This document shows, in pieces, positions 12,769-14,848 of a DNA stretch of 14,848 nucleotides (position 1 is the stretch's first letter; every line of letters begins with the position of its first letter). The stretch is taken from NCBI GenBank assembly GCA_900555515.1, contig USLO01000024.1, positions 1 to 14,848 on the forward strand, given 5' to 3'. Under the pieces are notes generated by a model that saw only the letters and a program-made list of their open reading frames with translations, had not been told where the DNA came from and made no database searches. The stretch is from an uncultured Collinsella sp. Lineage in GTDB: Bacteria; Actinomycetota; Coriobacteriia; Coriobacteriales; Coriobacteriaceae. The position numbers were made by a program, and so were the translations under genes.

Positions 12769-13623
12769 TTAGTTGGCGGGCTGGAAGAAGGCTACGGCTA
12801 CGGCGCCAGGGCCTACGTGGGTACCGATGGTGGCGCCGATGGTGTGAACGGGCAACTCGCCCTCGGTGTGGCCAGCCCAAAGTGCCGCGCTGTCCTCGAT
12901 ATACTTCTTGAGCACCGCATCCGAAAGACCCGTATAGCCGAGCGCCAGCGGCATGGAAAAGTCGATGCCGCCCGCCTTTTCGACCTTTTGGTTCAGCAGG
13001 TTGCGGCCGTTCTTGGAACCGCGCGCCTTGCCCAGCTGCACGATCAGACCGTCCTCGACAGCCACCACAGGCTTTACGTTGAGCAGCGTGCCCACGGCGC
13101 CGGCCGCAGCAGACAGACGACCGCCGCGCACCAGGTACTCCAGCGTCTCGAGCAGGCCGATGACGACCACGCGGTCACGGACGGCCTCGACGGCCGCCGC
13201 GATCTGGGCCGCACTACGGCCCTCGTTCACCAGGCGCAGGGCATACTCGACCAGGACACGCTCGCCCAGAGTGACGTTATTGCTATCCACCACGTACACG
13301 TCGCCGCCCGGCGCCTCGGCAAGTGCGGTACGGGCACTCTGATTGGTGCCTGATAGCTTAGCGCCCACGGTAATAATCACAGCCTCATCGCCGGCTTCAC
13401 GAACCTTGGCAATCGCCTGCGAAAACGCGTACGGGTTGACCTGGCCGGTCTTGGGCAGCTCATCGCGCTCCACGAGCATCTCGTAAAAGCGCTGGTGATC
13501 GATGTCGATGCCATCCATGTACACATCGGTGCCAAAGGTGACGGACAGCGGCAAAACGGCCAGTGCTGGGTGCTCGACCGGCGACATATCGCTTGCGGAA
13601 TCGGTAATAATGCGGACGGACAT
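12769..13623 (-). CDS. DegV-family fatty-acid-binding protein (FakB-like)
   Basis: 284-aa protein of normal DegV length. RIITDSASDM (4-13) is the family's N-terminal signature. LPKTGQVNP (57-65) is the ligand loop with Thr59; the commoner form is TSQPS, so the second position is changed. GAKLSGTNQSA and LVRGGRLSAAAGAVGTLLNVKP are the other conserved blocks. DegV proteins bind a fatty acid; FakB members present it to the kinase FakA, which makes acyl-phosphate for phospholipid synthesis. No fakA is in this window. The ATG at 13623 has AAAGGA eight bases upstream. It lies 118 bp downstream of the MarR gene on the same strand and ends at repeat copy 4. The family is secure; the ligand is inferred. 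Confidence 0.92.
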   Translation of the reverse strand: MSVRIITDSASDMSPVEHPALAVLPLSVTFGTDVYMDGIDIDHQRFYEMLVERDELPKTGQVNPYAFSQAIAKVREAGDEAVIITVGAKLSGTNQSARTALAEAPGGDVYVVDSNNVTLGERVLVEYALRLVNEGRSAAQIAAAVEAVRDRVVVIGLLETLEYLVRGGRLSAAAGAVGTLLNVKPVVAVEDGLIVQLGKARGSKNGRNLLNQKVEKAGGIDFSMPLALGYTGLSDAVLKKYIEDSAALWAGHTEGELPVHTIGATIGTHVGPGAVAVAFFQPAN

Positions 13624-13742
13624 AGCGAATCCTTTCTTGCGCAGGTCCCGCGCAGGGAATTTTGACAGCAAGGCCCCGGCACGGTATACGCACTCAAACA
13701 GGACTATGCAGTTGTTAATTGGAAGCAAAAGCCTTGGCGGCC

Positions 13743-14192
13743 CTACAGCTCGCGCAGGGTGTTGAGAATCGTGCGCAGCGACGCATACATCTGCTCGCGC
13801 TGCTCCACACCCATAGCCTTACCGGTGGTATCGAGCACCTCGCGAATGATGCGGTCCGCTTCGCTCATGCTCTCGCCGCCCAGAGCGGTCAGGCGCACCG
13901 GAGCACGATACTTAACGGCGGCATCGCCCGAATCGTCGACCTCGACGTAGCCGCCCTCCTCCAGATGCGCGAGCGTACGCGAGACGGCGGCGCGGGTCAC
14001 GCCTGCCATGCGAGCCAGGTCAGCGCCAGTCAGGCCGTCCTTGCTGCGCTCAAGATAGTAAAGGCACATAACGTCGGAGCCCTTGAGGCCCAGCCTTGCG
14101 CCCTCGGATGTCTTAATGCGCTGAATCTCCTTGTAGAGCCCGCTGATCAGTCCGACAAAGTCCTCGAAACGTGTCTCGTCGTTCTGCTGCAT
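13743..14192 (-). CDS. MarR-family transcriptional regulator
   Basis: 149-aa protein with the MarR winged-helix fold. An N-terminal dimerisation helix (~8-30) precedes the helix-turn-helix LTGADLARMAGVTRAAVSRT (54-73). The wing follows, about 79-98, with the basic VKYRAPVRLT, and a C-terminal helix closes the dimer. MarR dimers usually repress nearby genes and release DNA when they bind a small ligand. I take the ATG at 14192, with AAAGG 13 bases upstream; in-frame ATGs at 14237 and 14258 are possible. The gene precedes a DegV-family gene on the same strand, which suggests lipid-related control like FabT in streptococci, although this is only an inference from neighbourhood. An inverted repeat upstream (14226-14262) may be its own operator. 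Confidence 0.88.
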   Translation of the reverse strand: MQQNDETRFEDFVGLISGLYKEIQRIKTSEGARLGLKGSDVMCLYYLERSKDGLTGADLARMAGVTRAAVSRTLAHLEEGGYVEVDDSGDAAVKYRAPVRLTALGGESMSEADRIIREVLDTTGKAMGVEQREQMYASLRTILNTLREL

Positions 14193-14225
14193 GGGAGACG
14201 ACCGCCTTTCGCTTGCATAATGCTT

Positions 14226-14262
14226 ACGGGTAAACATCTTAGTCGCATAAGGCGACACCCGT
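14226..14262. promoter_or_regulatory. Nested inverted repeats upstream of marR, possible operator
   Basis: ACGGGT (14226-14231) and ACCCGT (14257-14262) are inverted copies. Inside them GTCGC (14242-14246) and GCGAC (14252-14256) form a second inverted pair around ATAAG. The structure lies 34-70 bp before the marR start, where an autoregulatory site would be expected. No clear -35/-10 pair could be fixed. Confidence 0.4.
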
Positions 14263-14297
14263 ACCCAAATACCCCATTTGTTAACCCATCAACATAA

Positions 14298-14336
14298 AAA
14301 CCACCACAAAGGGGACAGGCACCTTTGTGGTGGTTT
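14298..14336. repeat. Palindromic repeat copy 5 / probable terminator of the B3/4 gene
   Basis: AAACCACCACAAAGG (14298-14312), loop GGACAGGCA (14313-14321) and the complementary arm (14322-14336). It lies 26 nt after the stop of the minus-strand gene at 14363, and on that strand the stem ends in TTTTT, a good terminator. It separates that gene from marR. Confidence 0.85.
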
Positions 14337-14362
14337 GGGGCATCAATAGGTTCTAGGCGCCG

Positions 14363-14848
14363 CTACAGCTCCACGCAGGGATTGTCGCGAGTCACAAGCG
14401 TCTTAACGACAACCGTCGCTCCCAGATAGCGCTCAAGCAGCTCGGCTAAGCGATCGATCGCAGCCTGGCAATCCCCCATCCGCTCGGACTCCACGCACTC
14501 AATCGCCAGGAACGCATCGGCCGAATTATCGGACAGCGCCGTGCGGACGCCGTCGCGCCAGTTCCAGCAGCGGCACACAGCGCCCGCATCGTCGATGTAG
14601 GCGAGCTCGCCGGGCAGCGTCGGATCGTCCGCCTCCTCGCCAAGCGGCAAGAACGCATCGCCACCATCGGTCACCTTCAAGCGAAGATCTCCCTCAATCG
14701 CATGCAGGTCCTCGCCGCCAACGGGCAGCGCATAAGTCAACGAAATCGTGTTGTAGATATCCACCGCCGGTGTGATGTGGCCGACCGGCTTGCCTTTGAG
14801 CACGCGCTTGAGCAGGTTCTCAACTGAGCAACGCGCGCCCTTCTTGGT
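14363..14848 (-). CDS. B3/4 domain protein (PheRS beta-subunit editing-domain relative), N terminus outside the window
   Basis: The minus-strand frame is open from the window edge to a TAG at 14363, giving 161 visible codons; the gene starts to the right of the window. The visible part begins TKKGARCSVENLLKR and continues with HITPAVDIYNTISL, GEDLHAIEGDLRL and ELAYIDDAGAVCRCWNWRDG. This is the B3/4 fold that edits Tyr-tRNA-Phe in the beta subunit of phenylalanyl-tRNA synthetase. Stand-alone B3/4 proteins (COG3382) are common in bacteria and may edit mischarged tRNAs in trans, but their substrate is mostly unknown. A GTG at 14803 could be mistaken for a start, but conserved sequence continues upstream of it. 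It ends at repeat copy 5, which separates it from marR. The domain call is good; the function is inferred. Confidence 0.82.
   Translation of the reverse strand, partial: TKKGARCSVENLLKRVLKGKPVGHITPAVDIYNTISLTYALPVGGEDLHAIEGDLRLKVTDGGDAFLPLGEEADDPTLPGELAYIDDAGAVCRCWNWRDGVRTALSDNSADAFLAIECVESERMGDCQAAIDRLAELLERYLGATVVVKTLVTRDNPCVEL

Overview
The window looks like a chromosomal segment of a Gram-positive, high-GC actinobacterium, most likely a gut Coriobacteriia such as Collinsella. This is inferred from GC-rich coding sequence, strong Shine-Dalgarno sites, a tRNA-Ala without an encoded CCA end, and the protein mix (CarD, a TagO/WecA-type initiating sugar-phosphate transferase, DegV proteins). 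No 16S rRNA or phylogenetic marker was available, so the genus is a guess. I see no phage, plasmid, CRISPR or large transposon, and the genes are mostly housekeeping.

Layout. Positions 1-35 hold the 5' tip of a minus-strand gene, followed by 342 bp without a gene. Next come carD (378-863, +) and an HD-domain phosphohydrolase (972-1571, +). A proline block follows: proA (1642-2928, -), an S33 proline-iminopeptidase-like hydrolase (3041-4459, +) and proB (4559-5686, -). Upstream of proB on the minus strand are a nicotinate phosphoribosyltransferase (5766-7271), a tail-anchored coiled-coil protein (7356-7814) and tRNA-Ala(CGC) with its own promoter and terminator. A PflX-like radical SAM protein (8101-9039, -) is followed by a 525-bp intergenic region with a candidate terminated small RNA. 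Then come a membrane undecaprenyl-phosphate sugar-1-phosphate transferase (9566-10765, +) and trpS (10925-11974, +). The right end has a short MGMT/ATL protein (12368-12688, -), a DegV fatty-acid-binding protein (12769-13623, -), a MarR regulator (13743-14192, -) and a B3/4 tRNA-editing-like protein (14363 to beyond the right edge, -).

How the genes relate. ProB and ProA catalyse the first two steps of proline synthesis, while the hydrolase between them may release proline from peptides, so making and salvaging proline are side by side. MarR next to DegV resembles the FabT/FakB logic of exogenous fatty-acid use, but this is inference.

The most unusual structure is a family of five nearly identical 39-41-bp stem-loops (near 877, 1587, 12311, 12718 and 14298). 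All have the same 9-nt loop core and all sit 12-26 nt after a stop codon. They look like a mobile palindromic repeat that also serves as transcription terminators. A different 26/27-bp tandem repeat lies at 4461-4513.
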